DNA from: Zonotrichia leucophrys gambelii
Lineage: Eukaryota > Chordata > Aves > Passeriformes > Passerellidae
Direction: 5' to 3'
DNA length: 64,000 nucleotides
Assembly: GCF_028769735.1 (NCBI RefSeq)
Contig: NC_088186.1
Coordinates: forward strand, 9,393,001 to 9,457,000
Part shown: positions 1 through 17,204 of the stretch, piece after piece
Position numbering within the stretch: the stretch's first letter is position 1
Layout: each line of letters begins with the position of its first letter
Program-made: the position numbers and the translations under genes
Notes under the pieces: model-generated
What the model was told of the DNA's origin: nothing
Database searches by the model: none
What the model saw: only the letters and a program-made list of their open reading frames with translations

Positions 1-154
1 GGGAGTAGCTGGGGAAATAAGAGGCAAAAGAAAGAAGGTCTTTTCTAAAGCCTGGCTAAATTTACACTGATTCAGCCCAAGAATCAGGGCAGTGACAAGA
101 AGATGAAAAATAAAATTTATGCCCCACTGGGGAGATGTTGTCTCATACATTACA

Positions 155-479
155 ACAGTTCTATTAACATTACAGGTTGTCTTATAGATCAAGAGTTCTG
201 TTGTCTTAGGTTGCCTTCTATATCAAGAGTGCAAGGATTCCACAGCACCAGAGTTTTATACCTCCTCAATGTTTTCTGTAGGCAGCTCCTCTAAGCACTG
301 ATGGTCCTTACAGCAGCCATCTGACTCCTTTTATACCACTAGTTCTTTTTGGCTACAGGTGTTGCCTGTTATCATCCAGCCTGCTCCTAATCTTTAGTAA
401 TAAGGACCAGCTGCAACTCATTGGGGGATAAGATTACACTCCACATTACCTCCATTTACCCATACTGTGTCCTCCTACA
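155..479 (-). mobile_element. Possible LTR fragment, minus orientation
   Basis: On the minus strand it begins TGTAGGAGGACACAG at 479. A TATAAAAGGAGTCAG promoter-like block follows at about 330-345, then a leader-like sequence. The layout is that of a retroviral LTR. Its right-hand end and target duplication were not resolved. Confidence 0.35.
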
Positions 480-892
480 GGGAGAGGTCCTGCAGCTGAC
501 AAAAAAAAAAGGATTTGTCTGACTATGTGTGATGGAGGAGGGAAGGACATGGCTGAATGCCCTGTGCAGCACTGAAATGGCCCTGCCTCAGCTCAGAGTC
601 CCTGCTGGGACACCCTGAAGCCCCTTCAGACCAAAGGCTGTGGCCCTGCTCGGGTTGCAGAGGGGCAGAGCAGGTGAGGATGAGGATCCCTGTGCGTACT
701 TGGAAGGAGGGCAGAGAATCTGGGCAGCAGCCAGAGCTGTGCCAGCAAGTTGTTTGCTGTGGACACAGCAGAGCTTGAGGCTGGGCCAAACACACATTTA
801 ATCAATATGTTTCTGATCAGAAACAACTTCTGAGTCTGGAAAGTCATTACCATTCCTACTTCACGTCCTAGTGTCTTTCCTTGGCCTTCAGA

Positions 893-1443
893 TGTGACAG
901 CCTGGAGAGGTTTGGGTGTGAAAGGCTTTGTTCATGCAAAGGTTAATATGAGCAGCTCACACATTACTGCTCTAAGTGCCTGTGGATGGCAGAAAGCATT
1001 CAATCCATTAGTAAATTGCCAGAGCTGTCACAGAGCTGAAAATGTGGGAAAAGTGATGTTCTGTCCTCACCTCCAAAACACCCAGGGGAGCCAAACACCC
1101 CGAGCCTGCAGTGAACATCCCACAGCCCCTCAGGTGTGGAAGAGATTTTACAGCAATTTCTGTGAGCCAGAGAGAAGTTTGATCAGCAGATCCACGTTTA
1201 CCCCTGAAAAAATTTTCTACCAAGGTCGTTGACACAGAAACCAAGAAAGAAAGAAGGACAAATAAGAGAAACCTGCAGCTGCCTGTTCCAATGAGCACTT
1301 TGTTTGTTTTTGTGACCAATGAGTAAAGTGTAAACTGATGAGTTTGTAAGAATGTATAAAAAGTATGCAGGCTAGAATAAAAACAGTTTGAAGCCTTCTG
1401 AAAATGGAGTGTTGCTTTGTGTTGTCTCCATCTCAACTATGAC
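893..1443 (+). mobile_element. Possible solo LTR, plus orientation
   Basis: Begins TGTGACAGCC and ends CTATGACA. It contains TATAAAA near 1356, AATAAAA near 1376, and then GCCTTCTGAAAATGGAG. That last block resembles the GCCTTCTGAAACATGGAG of the LTR at 31070-31441. No clear target-site duplication was seen. Confidence 0.35.
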
Positions 1444-1761
1444 ACTGGTGCCTTCCAACAGGGCCTGCCCCAGGGCAGGGCAGAAAAGAGATTTCCTGTC
1501 CTGCAGGTTCTGGAATCATCACTGTCCTTCTGGGAGAGGTCTCCTGGAGCTCCTCATGGGAAACTGAGTAATCAGGAAGGAGACAGGGAGGGAAGGAGGT
1601 CCTGGTGTGGACAGCCAAGAGCCTTGGGAGCAAGGTACCTGTGAGACCACTGGGGACTGGGATAGGAAGCTCCCATTCCCACATTTGGAGCTCCATCACC
1701 CCTGTGTGTACAAACAATGCAAGATTCTTTGGGATAGACAGAGGGAGGCTGACTGGGTGGA

Positions 1762-1849
1762 GATGGACAGGGGCAGACCTGTTCCACTGGACAATTCCTG
1801 GTGGAGATGGACAGGGACAGACCTGTTCCACTGGACAATTCCTGGTGGG
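1762..1849. repeat. 44-bp tandem duplication
   Basis: Two adjacent copies of a 44-bp unit starting GATGGACAGGG(G/A)CAGACC, differing at about two positions. Confidence 0.9.
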
Positions 1850-2677
1850 AGGGCAACATTCCCAGCATCCAGAGCATGTGAGATTTCCAGCTCAGAGCAG
1901 GAAAGAGCCTCAGGGTAGGTCAGTCTGCTGCTGGTAGGGGAATGAGTTTTTTCCTCATTTGATGATGGAGGACCTGAGCCAGTCCCCCAGTTCACCACTA
2001 AATGCTTTGATCACCATGCTGGGGCTTTCTCAGAGCCCTGATTTTGACCAGAATTTCCAGCCCAGAGCCAAGTAATGCTTTTCTGTGCATTCTGAGAATT
2101 CTCCTAAGCCAGATACTCCAAATCTTGGAGTACTGCATGTACTGAGACCTGTGCTCAGTTAACCTGTCTGACAATAACAGGAGCACAGAATTCAGCCCAG
2201 TGGGATTGCACTGCAGGACCATTTCCTGGGTCTTGGGGAGATAAATAGAGGAGGATTTTGATTAAAAGACAAAAATAATTAAAATGTTTGCATGGGCCCC
2301 TCCCATTTTTTCTCAGCTTTAGCAAACAATCTTTTTTTTCCCCCCTTTGTTTCTGTGGAACAAATTATCTGGGCAACCAGTTTTCCTTCAACTATTCTGC
2401 CAACATCTCCCAGTCAGAAAAGGCTTGTGATGTGTTCCTCATAGCCTTAATATCTGATTAACTCTTCACTGATGATCTCCAATTTGGAGATTTTAATGAA
2501 ACCAGGAGGAAAAAAAAGCCATATCCATTAACCATTGCCAAAAAAAAGACCATTTCCATTCCTGCTAAAGACAGCAATAAAGCACCTGCTGTTCTGCATG
2601 GGCTTAGAATTTGCCTGAACAGACCTGAAAATGTATGGGAAATGTATGGGAAATATATGGGAATGTTTCCCCACTGT

Positions 2678-2727
2678 GGTTTAACACAGATTTGTAACAT
2701 TTGGTTTAACACAGATTTGTAACATTT
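2678..2727. repeat. 25-bp tandem duplication
   Basis: Two perfect copies of a 25-bp unit starting GGTTTAACACAGATTTGTAA. Just before it (2632-2662) ATGTATGGGAA is repeated about three times. Confidence 0.9.
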
Positions 2728-4438
2728 TTGATGAAACAACTTCCAGTTTATAGAAGTAACAGGAGAATTCCAAAGAGGTTCCACTTTGAAAACTAGAAGA
2801 CAGTTTTTCTTGCTCACAATGCTTATTCTTTCCAGCTTATGTAGAAAATAAAAAGTATTTCATTACTTGTAAGGATTCTCAGTGTTACTCTATGAAAAAT
2901 CACTTTGTACTTCAGAGTTCCAAATGTGCTGTAGTTAAAATGGCTTCAGGATATCTGGATCAAACATAACGGTGCTTGGGACAAAAATGAGGGGTTAATT
3001 CTTCCTTCCTCTCTGAGGCAGAGCCAACAGGGCAGAGATTGTGCATTTACCTCACTCAGCTCTCTCACACTGCTTGGTGGCAATGCCAGTGCCCCCCTTT
3101 GGAATGATTTAGGCAGGATCTGAAGGTGTGTGCGCTGTAAAATGGAATTAATACACTGGGAAAAGAACAATAAAATGCCTCTAGGACGCTCTTATAAATC
3201 AAGGGATACAGAGAAACATAAAACCAACGTGAACCAAAGAACTGCCAAGCCAGAACATCCCTGAAACTGCTTTTCCTTATATTTATATCCATGGAAGGCA
3301 CTTCCCTAACTCAGTCCTGGTTCTGAACCTGTGCTTTGCTCACACCCCCAGGCTGGCCTTGCCAACCAACCCCAAAGCACACAAAGACAGGTTTAATGGC
3401 AGAAAGATCTACATACAATCATTGATTTATTTTATCCTCGTGTCTTCTTAATTAAAAATAATTCCAACAGGGAGAGAAAGCAAGCCCCATGCATGAGGGC
3501 AGCCAGCAGGAGTGGATCCATTTCCAAACCAGCACCAAACTCTGACCCTGACTCTCCAGATTCCTCACTAACACGCTTTTTCCTGCTTCTGGAGAATGAG
3601 ATTCTGAGAGTTGCCCACTGGCATGGGCCATCCTTGGGAACTGCAGCAAGCACTATTCAGAGGCTCTCGTTTCTGGCAGCAAGCCTAATGTTATCTTTGT
3701 TTGCATAATATAGCATCTACATTGAAAACACATATGGATCCCTATTTCCCCATCCTTTGAACATGCAGGATGAATGCATTTAGGCATGCAAGACGTTCCA
3801 GATCATTAAAAGTAGAGGAGAGTAAAAGGAGAAAAATCAAACCAAGAATTACACAGTTTCCCTACAGTGATGATAAATGGGAGAATTATTTTGAAGCTAT
3901 TCTTCTATTTTCTTTTGAAATAAGGTAATTGGACTCATTACCATAAAGCCTGCGGGTAAATAATTTTTCTCTGTAAGCTGGTTGCATTTTTTTTTTGGAA
4001 AGGAAGTGTAATCATCTGAACACAAAGTTTTCCTTGAAGGATCTGTGCTGTGGCAGGAAGAGACAGACAAATCCTAAAAGGTTACTCTGTTCTACCACTC
4101 CCTGGGAAAATTAAAATTACACAGAAGTTCATTTGATTCCAAAGATAATTCTAAGCATTCCTCAACTCCTTCCTGTCCTGGTTTAGAGGCGACCTAAGTG
4201 TGAAGCCCTTCTGATCATAAGACAAGGTCCAGCTCTCTCTGTGGCTGGGCAGGGCTGGCTGGAGTGATGAAGCATTCTTGTGCAGATGGGATTGGGAGGG
4301 GACAGTTATCCTTGCTGTGACAGATTTTCTCTGATTGTCAGATCAGTGCCTGTCTGTTTACGTGTGGATCTTTAAAATAGATCCAAACACTAGATCCAAA
4401 CACTTCCAACACCCAGTGAACAACTGCTTTTTGTATTA

Positions 4439-8275
<3,837 letters not shown>

Positions 8276-9350
8276 CCTCGCAGTGCACGGAGCCGGGCGC
8301 TACAATCCAAACTGGCAGCCGAGGCGAGAGGAAGACGCATCACAGCGCGCAGCACTTCTCCCTCCGGGGGCTTCAGTTGCGGGATCGGGATTGATCGCGG
8401 CAAAAATAGATCGATATATAATAAAACAAAAAATATCCCTTTTCCTTCCTCCACCCCCCTGCGCTTCCCCGCCGCTGTGGCTGCCCGGGGGTAGGAGGAA
8501 GGCTCCGGGGCTCCGCTCACCTCCCCGCACAGGTGGCGTCTCTCCGGCCCGACCTCATGGCCGGGGCGGCGCGGGGTGGCCGCGGTGGCCGCGGTCCCTT
8601 CGGCCACGGGGCGCTGGGCTGGGAAGGGGCTGCGCTGCTGCCGTGCCCGCCGCGGGAGCGCTCCGCCGTGCCCAGCCCAGCCCGGCACGGCTCCGGCACG
8701 GCCCGGCCCCGCCGCATGTGATGCCCGGAGCCAATCGGCCGCCGCGGCTCCGCCCGCTCCAGTCACCGGCACCGGGGGGCGGGCGGCGAGGGAGGAGGGA
8801 GGATGGAGCCGGCCCGGCCCGGCCGCCGCCGCCCACCCCGGTAAATACGGCGGAGCCGCGGCCACTCCCCGGGGAAGGAGGGCTCGATCCCCCCCTCCCG
8901 CCCCTGCGCAGCGCTCCGCGGGCGCACACAGCCCCGGCCGGGGGTGCTGCTGCTGCTCCGATGGGTGGGGGGCACAGGCGAGGCAGCCCCCGCGCCTGCG
9001 CGCCGCGCCCAGATGTGCCCTGCCCAGATGTGCCCTGCCCAGATGTGCGCTGCCCAGATGTGCGCTGCCCAGCTGCTGCCCCCACGGGTGCCCCGAGCCG
9101 TGGTGCGGGCAGCGCTGGGCAGCGCAGCTCCCGTCATCTCGGTGCCCCCAGAGCCCCTCAGAACCCCGCAGAATCCCGAGGGTGGGGAGAATCACAGTAA
9201 AAAACGGGGTTCGGGGCTCGGGGGGTGCTGAGCCGGCAGCCCCCGGGGCTCGGGGCGGGCACGGGCGGGTGCGGGCGGGGGATGCGGTGCCCGCAGCGCT
9301 CACGGCGCCGGGCACGGGCGGGGATGTGCGGCACGGGCTGGCTGCGAGCA
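8276..9350 (-). promoter_or_regulatory. CACNA1B: CACNA1B CpG-island promoter and 5' UTR region
   Basis: Strongly GC- and CpG-rich from about 8450 to 9350, directly upstream of the exon 1 ATG, with GGGGCGGG-type GC boxes. This is normal for a neuronal housekeeping-type promoter. An AT-rich island at 8400-8445 (TTATTATATATCGATC on the minus strand), about 140 nt upstream of the ATG, could be a TATA-like element or part of the 5' UTR. The start site cannot be placed from sequence. Long open frames here are composition artefacts. Confidence 0.7.
9008..9072. repeat. 15-bp minisatellite in promoter region
   Basis: Four copies of CCCAGATGTG(C)(C/G)CTG in tandem plus a degenerate fifth (CCCAGCTGCTGCC), inside the CpG island upstream of CACNA1B. 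Confidence 0.9.
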
Positions 9351-12300
9351 GAGCTGCGCCCTTGTGCTCAACTTACTTTGTTTCTCCTTGGTTTGAATGA
9401 CTCCTGCGGAGCGCTGGATACCTTTAATCCTGTATTTATGGATGAAATCCTTTAATCCTGTTTATTCCAACACCCTCTGTTGCTCCCCTCCAGCACAAGT
9501 CAGAGAGATAACTCCTCCTTGTTCCTGGAGCGCCGCACGGCAACAGACACTGCAGTAACTGGCGAGGAAATGCTTTTGCATTTTAGGCTAAATTTGGGGT
9601 AGAAACTATTAACTTTGAGAAGACCCCCTCGGAGAAGTCAGGGCTGTCAACAGGGGGACATTTTCACTTCCTCCACAGCAAGGAAAGTCTGGACTCCGCC
9701 GCTAATGTGCTTTTTGCCTTAGTCATCCAAGCTCAGTGCAAAACCAGCCCACCGACCAGGCAAGCCTGGAGCAATAACATCTGCTGGCTTCAGGAGCCAG
9801 TCAGAGGGCTGGCAGCAGCCACAAGTGACACAAATAAGGTCTGGCAAGACGCAAAGGGTGACTCTCCGGAAGGAACCGGCTCCTTGCGCCGGGGCTCGCT
9901 GTCTGAAGGGCTCTCGCACACTGCAGCACAGGCAGGAGACGCTCCCGGAGGCGGCACCGGCAGCCGAGGGGAGCCAGGAGCGGCTCTGAGGCACGGAAAG
10001 CAGCGAGGGAAGGAGGTGAATCACATCCTGCTGCCTCCAGGGTCGCACGCAGCAGGAACCGGCGGCCCCCGGCACCGACAGGGGTCTGCGAGCCCTGCGG
10101 ACCAGGGCAGAGGGAGCAGCTCCAGTCTGCAGGTTGCCTTCCCCTGCTCTCACTGGCAATGCAATAAAAGATCTTTTCCCCCTCCCCAGGTCTGGGTGAT
10201 TTGCAGATTAAGCTGAGTGCAGGAGTCTTTGGGAAAAACTTTGCCCGGAGACAGATGCTGGAGTGGTTCAGCATCGCTGTTCCACTCACAGACCCTGGGC
10301 AGAGATTCAAACGAGAGTTTCCTCCGAGGATCTCCACCCCTGAGCACTGCTGAGCTGATCCACGCAGATGGGAAAGTTCCCTTATTTTGTGGATGGAGAA
10401 GGAGGGCGCAGGGAGCTCTTCTTTCTTTAAAATTTTCCCTAAAAACCACTTTTATCCTCACTGCATTGTATCCTATGATGGATTTATCTTTCACCTGAAA
10501 GTCAAGTTTCCCCCAGCTGACTTATTTACTCGTTTCATTTTTATTAAACTAACTTACTTACTTAGTGGTTTAATATTTCACTTTTGTGCTTCTGGCCACT
10601 ACATCTCCTACATCCTTTTTCAGTGGAAAAACCTGACTTTTTCTCAGTGACTACCAGAAGAGGAAATGCCATTTTCAATAACCCCTCACCTCTCCAGATG
10701 GAAATCAGTACTTGGAGAAAAAAATACTTGGTTTCCAAAATCTTCATCCTCCTGTGCTTACAGAATCAGGGGGATGGATGACACAACAGCTCTGAAACAG
10801 AAAAAAAAATAAGAAGAAAATAAAAAAGCTGTCTTTTGCATTAGATCTTATTGAGAATCAGGGAAAATCCTGACCTCCACATCCCCTTCTCTCCTCCTAC
10901 AGCCACCAAACCACTCTGCCTCTCCCAGAACAAGCTCCCCACCACAGCACTGCAGTGAAATCAGCAGCCAGGGCAGTGGGGGTGTTCGTGACAGTGAGAA
11001 AATGATGTGAGTGTGTCGTGAGGATGCTCTGTTCAACCAGTTTGCCCTTTCCTCAATCTGCATGCTCAGGGCTTTTTTCCTGGATTGTTTTTTTTCACAC
11101 CCTAAGGAAGATCACGCAGACCTTAAGCACTGAAAGCCTTAAAGAAGAGAAGGAGATTGCAATTGCAAGGATTATTTGGCTTTGAGAGGGGAAGTGCCAG
11201 GATTTAGTTGGGCTTTTTAAGATTAGGAGAAAAGCAGGGGAGTTAAGAGAAAGCAAAAAATTTGGAGCACTGAAACAGGTCAGACATCCATAATCTCCCG
11301 TTACAGGAGGGCAAAGAGCATTCCATGGAAAATTCTAAAAGTGGACTCAGTCATGAGTGACTCCTCCTCACAAGCCCTGAAGACAGAGGTGAGTAAATCA
11401 CTCTGCTCTCCAGCACAGCTTAGCAAGGAGCCTTCCTCCTCCCTGAGCAGCTTTGCCAGGCAACCAAGCGTTCCCCTGGACTTTCACTGCCAGCCCAAGC
11501 CTGAGGCAGGTGACTGGGCTTAATGGAGCAGCACTTCCATCTGCCAAGGCACAGCCAGGGCAGAGGAAATGGCCCAGAGTGGCTGCAGGGCTCCTGCCAG
11601 GTGCCTGGGACACTGGGGCCACGGAGAGCACCCCTGGTCTGTGTGTTTGCCCCATCAGGACAGCTCCCAGGAACTGCTGGACAGTCTGGATCCATCTCTG
11701 CCTCCATCTCTGGAGGCCTTTCTGGGGAAATCACAAAGTGGATTTCCAGCTTGCTGTGCTCCAGATGCTTCCAGCATGAGGGACAGTGGCTAAAATTCAG
11801 GGACACAGCCCAAACATCCCCCTCTGAGCAGAACAGCGTGGGGATATTTACAAAAACAGCAGCAGGAAAGAAGATTTCTTCTTTCAAGAGGGGAAAGGAC
11901 TCCCACCATGCCCTGACATCTCTGGATCCTGCCCTACACCTGGAGTAGCTCAGAGGGAAGGTCAAAGCTCTCCAGAATACCTTTTGTCCAGGTGAGCTCA
12001 GAATTTACTTATTTACCCAAAATTTGCAAGGCTGAGGAACAGAGGAGCCTTTTCAATCCCATCTTGAGGCTCTGAATCCCGGGTACTGCCAAGCAGAGCA
12101 GCTCCCAGGAGCACATTTCCTTTAAAAATAAACAAGCAACACAGACTGCACATCTCCTTCCAGCCCACGGGAAGGTTCAGAGTTTTAGGCCAAGAAAAGC
12201 AGCTTTCCAAGGTGCTCCTGGCCAGGGATTCCTGCTCTCCTCACTCTCATTTTGCACCAGCTGTGCTGGAGGAGAATCCCGCTGCCATGCAGGCAGAGGA

Positions 12301-12486
12301 GATTGTTAAAGCTCAGGTCTGCAGGAGGATGTAGAATAGCTTTATGTAAAACCCATGAGGAAGACGCTCTGATACTTTTTCTCCAGAGTAAGAGAGTGAA
12401 CAAAGGGGAAAGAGGCCTTTTGAAGATACAGCTCCTCCTATGCAAGTCCTGATCATGGCATTGTTTAGTGTCCCAAACCCCCAGGG
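9351..12486. other. Intergenic, no gene recognised
   Basis: Moderate-GC unique-looking sequence upstream of the CACNA1B promoter. Open frames are short and overlapping. I see no splice-flanked conserved exon, RNA gene or clear mobile element. Confidence 0.5.
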
Positions 12487-12492
12487 CCAATT

Positions 12493-12940
12493 TGTGGCAT
12501 TCACATTCTCTGAAAAATCCCTTTGCCCAGGGTTTTTCTCCTGGGAAGCTGAGAAGCCTCAGAGAAAAGGAAAACAATTCTTATCTCATTTGCGTCTCCT
12601 GTGTTGTGCTCATGTGCAATGTGTTTGGAGATTGTTTACCCACAGGTGATTGTTCCATTGCATTATGCTGGGAGTTGTTTTCACTCTTTGGCCAATCAGG
12701 GCCAAGCTGTGTCAGGACTCTGGAGAGAGTCAGGAGTTTTCATTATTATCTTTCTAATATTTAGTAAGCATCCTTTCTGTATTTAGTTAGTTAGTTTAGT
12801 ATTCTTTAATATAATATAGTATAATATATATAATAGTATATTCTTTAATATAATATGGTATCATAAAATAAGAAATTAGCCTTCTGAGAACATCACGTTA
12901 ATCATTCCTGCCTTCATTGGGACACCCCACAAATACAATA
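12493..12940 (+). mobile_element. Solo LTR, ERVK-like, with 6-bp target duplication
   Basis: Starts TGTGGCATTCACATTCTC and ends AATACAATA. It is flanked by CCAATT at 12487-12492 and 12941-12946. The second half holds an AT-rich TATA/poly(A)-like part and GCCTTCTGAGAACAT. The 6-bp duplication suggests a class II (ERVK-type) element. No internal retroviral genes are present. Confidence 0.85.
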
Positions 12941-14056
12941 CCAATTACCCTCAGCTGCTGCACAAACGTGGAGCAAGAGAGACCCTGAGCTCATGGCTTG
13001 GGGTGGGGGCACAGCAATCCCACCTTGGCATGAGGGGCTGCACAGAACCCCCCAGGCTGGAACCATCCCCATCCCACAGCTCCACACAGCTCTGCCAGCC
13101 CATCACAGACCAAGGGCAGTGTTTAAAGGATCAGCTGAGATGGATGTGAGGGAAGGGGAATGGAGGTAGCCCAGAACAGGGCAGGGAAAGAAAGCAGGAG
13201 CTGGCTGCCCCTGCTCAGCACCTTCCCTGGGGAGCCCCAGGGGAGCAGGAGCTGAATTCCTTCGTAGGTGGATCACGACTCCAAACCCAGCTGCTGGCTG
13301 TGGCAGGAGCCAGCTGAGTTCAGCCCCAGGTAGCTCCACAATGAGGTTTTCAGCTCAGGAAATACTTCAGCAAGCAGGACCAATATCTGTACAGTACCAC
13401 GCAGGAAAATTCACAGGAAATAAGCAGGAAATCACAGCACACAGGGACACAGAGCTGCCCATGGGTTGAAGAGGGACAAGACACCTCAGTGGTGCTCAGA
13501 GATCCCTTCTGACCTCCAGCACCACCAGAACAGGGTTTGCTCTGTGGGGAAAAAATGTGTTTGCACACAGACAGTGCCTGTGGCAGGGAACTGTGAGAAG
13601 ATGAGAGATAAAAGGGACTTAAAAGTATATCAGGCCTCATATTTTTATTTTCCCACAACATTTCTATGATCATTTCTACCCTGTTGGTCTCCAAGACCGG
13701 CCAGCAGGGAAAGACAGCTTCACACCTTCTCTTCCATTATTTGGACCTCAATTTAACTGAAGACTTGATCACCAGGAGAGGGAGATTTGGGGAGTCTTTG
13801 CCTGTCTTTCAGTACATATCTGTCTGTGGTAAATGATTAGACATCTAATCCTCCTTAAGATTCAGGTCTCTCCTCTCCTTAGGCTCTTCTGAACATTTGC
13901 CTGGATGCTTCTCAGCATCTCGATGTCAAAACAGCTTTTCAAATCCGACTTTATCTGAGCTTGAGTCGTGTACAGGCTCAGCTCTGCATGAGCTTCACTC
14001 TGGGAATCCAAGAGGCAGGAGCATCCTAAGAACTGACAGAGCACCAGGTCCAGATC

Positions 14057-14472
14057 TGTGGCATTCACATTCTTGTAAAAATCCCTTCACCCAGGGTTTT
14101 TCTCCTGGGATGTTGAGAAGCCTCAGAGAAAAGGAAAACAATTCTTATCTCATTTGCTTCTCCTGTGTTGTGCTCATGTGGAATGTGTTTGGAGATTGTT
14201 TACCCACAGGTGATTGTTCCATTGCATTCTGCTGGGAGTTGTTTTCACTCTTTGGCCAGTCAGGGCCAGGCTGTGTCAGGGCTCTGGAAAGAGTCACGAG
14301 TTTTCATTATTATCTTTTTAGCATTCAGTAACTATCTTTTCTGTATTCTTTAGTATAGCACAGCATTATTTAATATAATATAGTATAACAAAGTAATAAA
14401 TTAACCTTGTGAGAACATGGAGTCAGATGCATCCTTCTTCCCCGCCACAGAGCTTGCTGTCAATTTACAATA
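14057..14472 (+). mobile_element. Solo LTR, same family as 12493-12940
   Basis: Starts TGTGGCATTCACATTCT and ends TTACAATA. Flanked by CAGATC at 14051-14056 and 14473-14478. Closely similar along its length to the copy 1.1 kb to the left, but with a different target duplication, so it is an independent insertion and not a segmental copy. Confidence 0.85.
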
Positions 14473-14478
14473 CAGATC

Positions 14479-17030
14479 TGGAGTCAGATGGGCAAAAACG
14501 CCAGAGAAATTTGGAAATTTCACCAGTCACTTGTTAATGCAAGCTGAATACAAAAACCCAGCCCCTCTGTGCTTGTCCCCCACAGGAGTTTGCTGGACAA
14601 AGCTCCCAGTGCATCAGGTGTCAAATCCCACTACAGTAGGAGTCACACCCTGCCTGGGTTATTTTCAGAGTTGTCATTGATTAAACACAGAGATTTTCAT
14701 CCTTTCAGTGGTGGGCAAGAGAAGCTTCTCAGGCATAGATGAGAAATGACCAGCCAGAGAAACAGCTCCATGCTCACAGCTGCCACATTTTGGGATGAAA
14801 TGCCCAAAGTGCAGGACAGCCCAGATTCCCAAAGTTCTCAGAAAGTTTGAAGAACTTGAGGACTGAAGACCACACAAAGAGAGCACCACATTTCAAAGCC
14901 TTCTCTTTCCTCAGCTGGAGGACGGCTGTTATTGTGGAATTGAGGGAGAAAATAGAGCCTTGCAGCTGCCATGCAGGTTTCTGCACCCAACAGCTGCAAA
15001 AATGTGGCCAAAATGTGTTTGCAACATCAGTGGTCAGGCTCCACCTTATGCCACACAGCTGAGCAAGGTTGTGGAGGGGGAACAGAGAATCTCTGCAGTG
15101 TCTTCTTGTACTAAAAAAGAAGAGCCTTTGTTCTGGAGCAGCAGAAACCAGCTGGCTGGGCGAGCCCAGCTCAGAAGGCATCACCATGGAGCAGAGAACA
15201 ACCTGGTGCAGTGACAGCAGTGATTTCTGCAGCTGCAGCCACTGAGAGTTCACCTTCATCCTTTGGAAATACTGGTGCAGCTTGGGCCAGGGTGTGGCAC
15301 CCACCTCACACAGCACCAGCCCCGCAGGAGATCACCACAGGGAAATGTTCCCAGGACTGGCTTTGAAACCATCCCAAATATTCCCATTTTCAAGTTAGTT
15401 TGGGCCTTTTTAACCAGGAAAGGAAATGGGGTTTGGTGCCACCTGGTTAGGTGGATCAGTTTCCCATATGGGGTCTTCAGTTCATTACAGCACAACCAAA
15501 ACTGATCATGCATGCAAAAATGTAGGCAAGACGCCCTAAAAATTGTGTATTTAATTAACTTTTCCTGGATGAGGTTGCAAATACCTTCACTCACATGTGC
15601 CATACACAGAAGCAAAGCCAGGGCAGTGGTAACTTCTGTCCTTTTCTGCAGGAATTGTTGTGGCCAGTGTGTTGCTGTTTGTGCTCCTACAGAGCTGAGG
15701 TTTGCTGAAACCAGGGCCAGGGATCCCCAAGGCTTTGTGATGAGCATTTTAACACCCCCGGGCACACAGCCACATCTCCAAGCCTTTAAATCACCATTTC
15801 CCCCATCTCAAAACAGGCACCAAGATTCCTTTGCTGTGTTTTCCCTGTTTCAGCTGCACCATGATCCTGCGATGTTCTCTCCTCCTCTGCAGAGTGCTCT
15901 GCTCAGCGAGGCTTCAAACCCTCCTGGGACCTCCAGTCCACCTAAGACACCGATTCAAGGTCTGATGAAGTGCTCAATGAGCTGCAGTTAATGGGGGAAT
16001 GCTGTCACTCTGTCTGGGACTGGCTCAGGAGCCACACAGCACGCACAGATAATAGGAATCTTTTTTTAAAAAAAGCAATACCCACTGCACAGCCTTCTAA
16101 ATCTGAAAGGTTAATGCACTTGGAAAGGGAGAAACACAATAAAAAGCTCTGCAGCTACAGATTAACCCTCACTTCCTAGAATCTGTTATTGTTGTAAAGA
16201 CTCTGAGAGGCAGGGATAGGAGCTGGCTGCCCTACTTCCACTGCCTTGCACTGGGAGTTGGGGTTTGGCTTTGTTTTTACGCCTTTCAGCCTCTCCCCTA
16301 TTTGTGTTTTCCAAACCTGCAGTGAAATGCAAACGACAACGACTTTGAGGAGCAGCCTGAAATCTGAATAACATTGACAGGCAGGGAATCCCTTGGGGCA
16401 GGTTCGTGCTTTAGAAAGCGGCTCCCCCTACCCAAAACCAGGCAGAAGGAGGAGGAGGGAGCCCAAGGCTGCTCCGGTGGAAGCCCCACATCCATCAGGC
16501 TCCGTTTAGCTCGGGTGCTCCTTGTTTGTTCAGCTAATGGTGAAAGTTATGTCCACACTCCCGTCTAAATTAAGTATTCAGCTATTTTACAGACACAGTA
16601 AGTCGGTCAGCCTTAGCCTCAGTAATTAGGGCTTACTGTTTAATTAATCTCTTGTGGTCACACAGAGTCTCTATCGCTCTCTCTGTTGGCTCACACGGCA
16701 CCGGGAGGAGAGGCTGAGGAACAGGAGGAGTTAATCCCTAAGCTGATCCCACTGCACAGGAGGGAAGGAAAGGGGGAAGGGGAGCTGCTCTGTCTCGCTG
16801 ATGGCAGAAGATCGGGATTGCAAGGCAGAGAAACCGCTCAGGGTGCCCGGGAGCAGTGCCACACCCGGCCGGGGACAGGGGACAGGGCACAGAACACAGG
16901 GCACAGCCCCAGGGCTGCGACGGGGAACGAGGGACCTGCCCCACCTTGGCTGAACTCGGGGAGATGCTATTCCCCCTGCCCGCAGCCTGCCAGGCTGTGT
17001 CCGGCAGCTGCAGCCCCAGGAACACCTGAG
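14479..17030. other. Intergenic, no gene recognised
   Basis: Mixed-composition sequence with short open frames on both strands. I found no supported exon, RNA gene or LTR. The gap between the two solo LTRs (12947-14050) is similar. Confidence 0.5.
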
Positions 17031-17036
17031 GAGTGC

Positions 17037-17113
17037 CACCTCTGGCGGTGCCACCCTTGGCCGTGCCACCCCTGGCAGTGCCACCCCTGGCAGTGCCACC
17101 CCCTGCAGTGCCA
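17037..17113. repeat. 16-bp minisatellite
   Basis: About five tandem copies of CTGGCAGTGCCACCCC with a few substitutions. Confidence 0.9.
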
Positions 17114-17204
17114 CGGAACCAGCACCAGCTGCAGCCCGAGGCTCAGACGGGAGCCACAATTTCACTCGATGCCAACGGGAGCGAGTCAGAGCTTCTCAGG
17201 AAAT

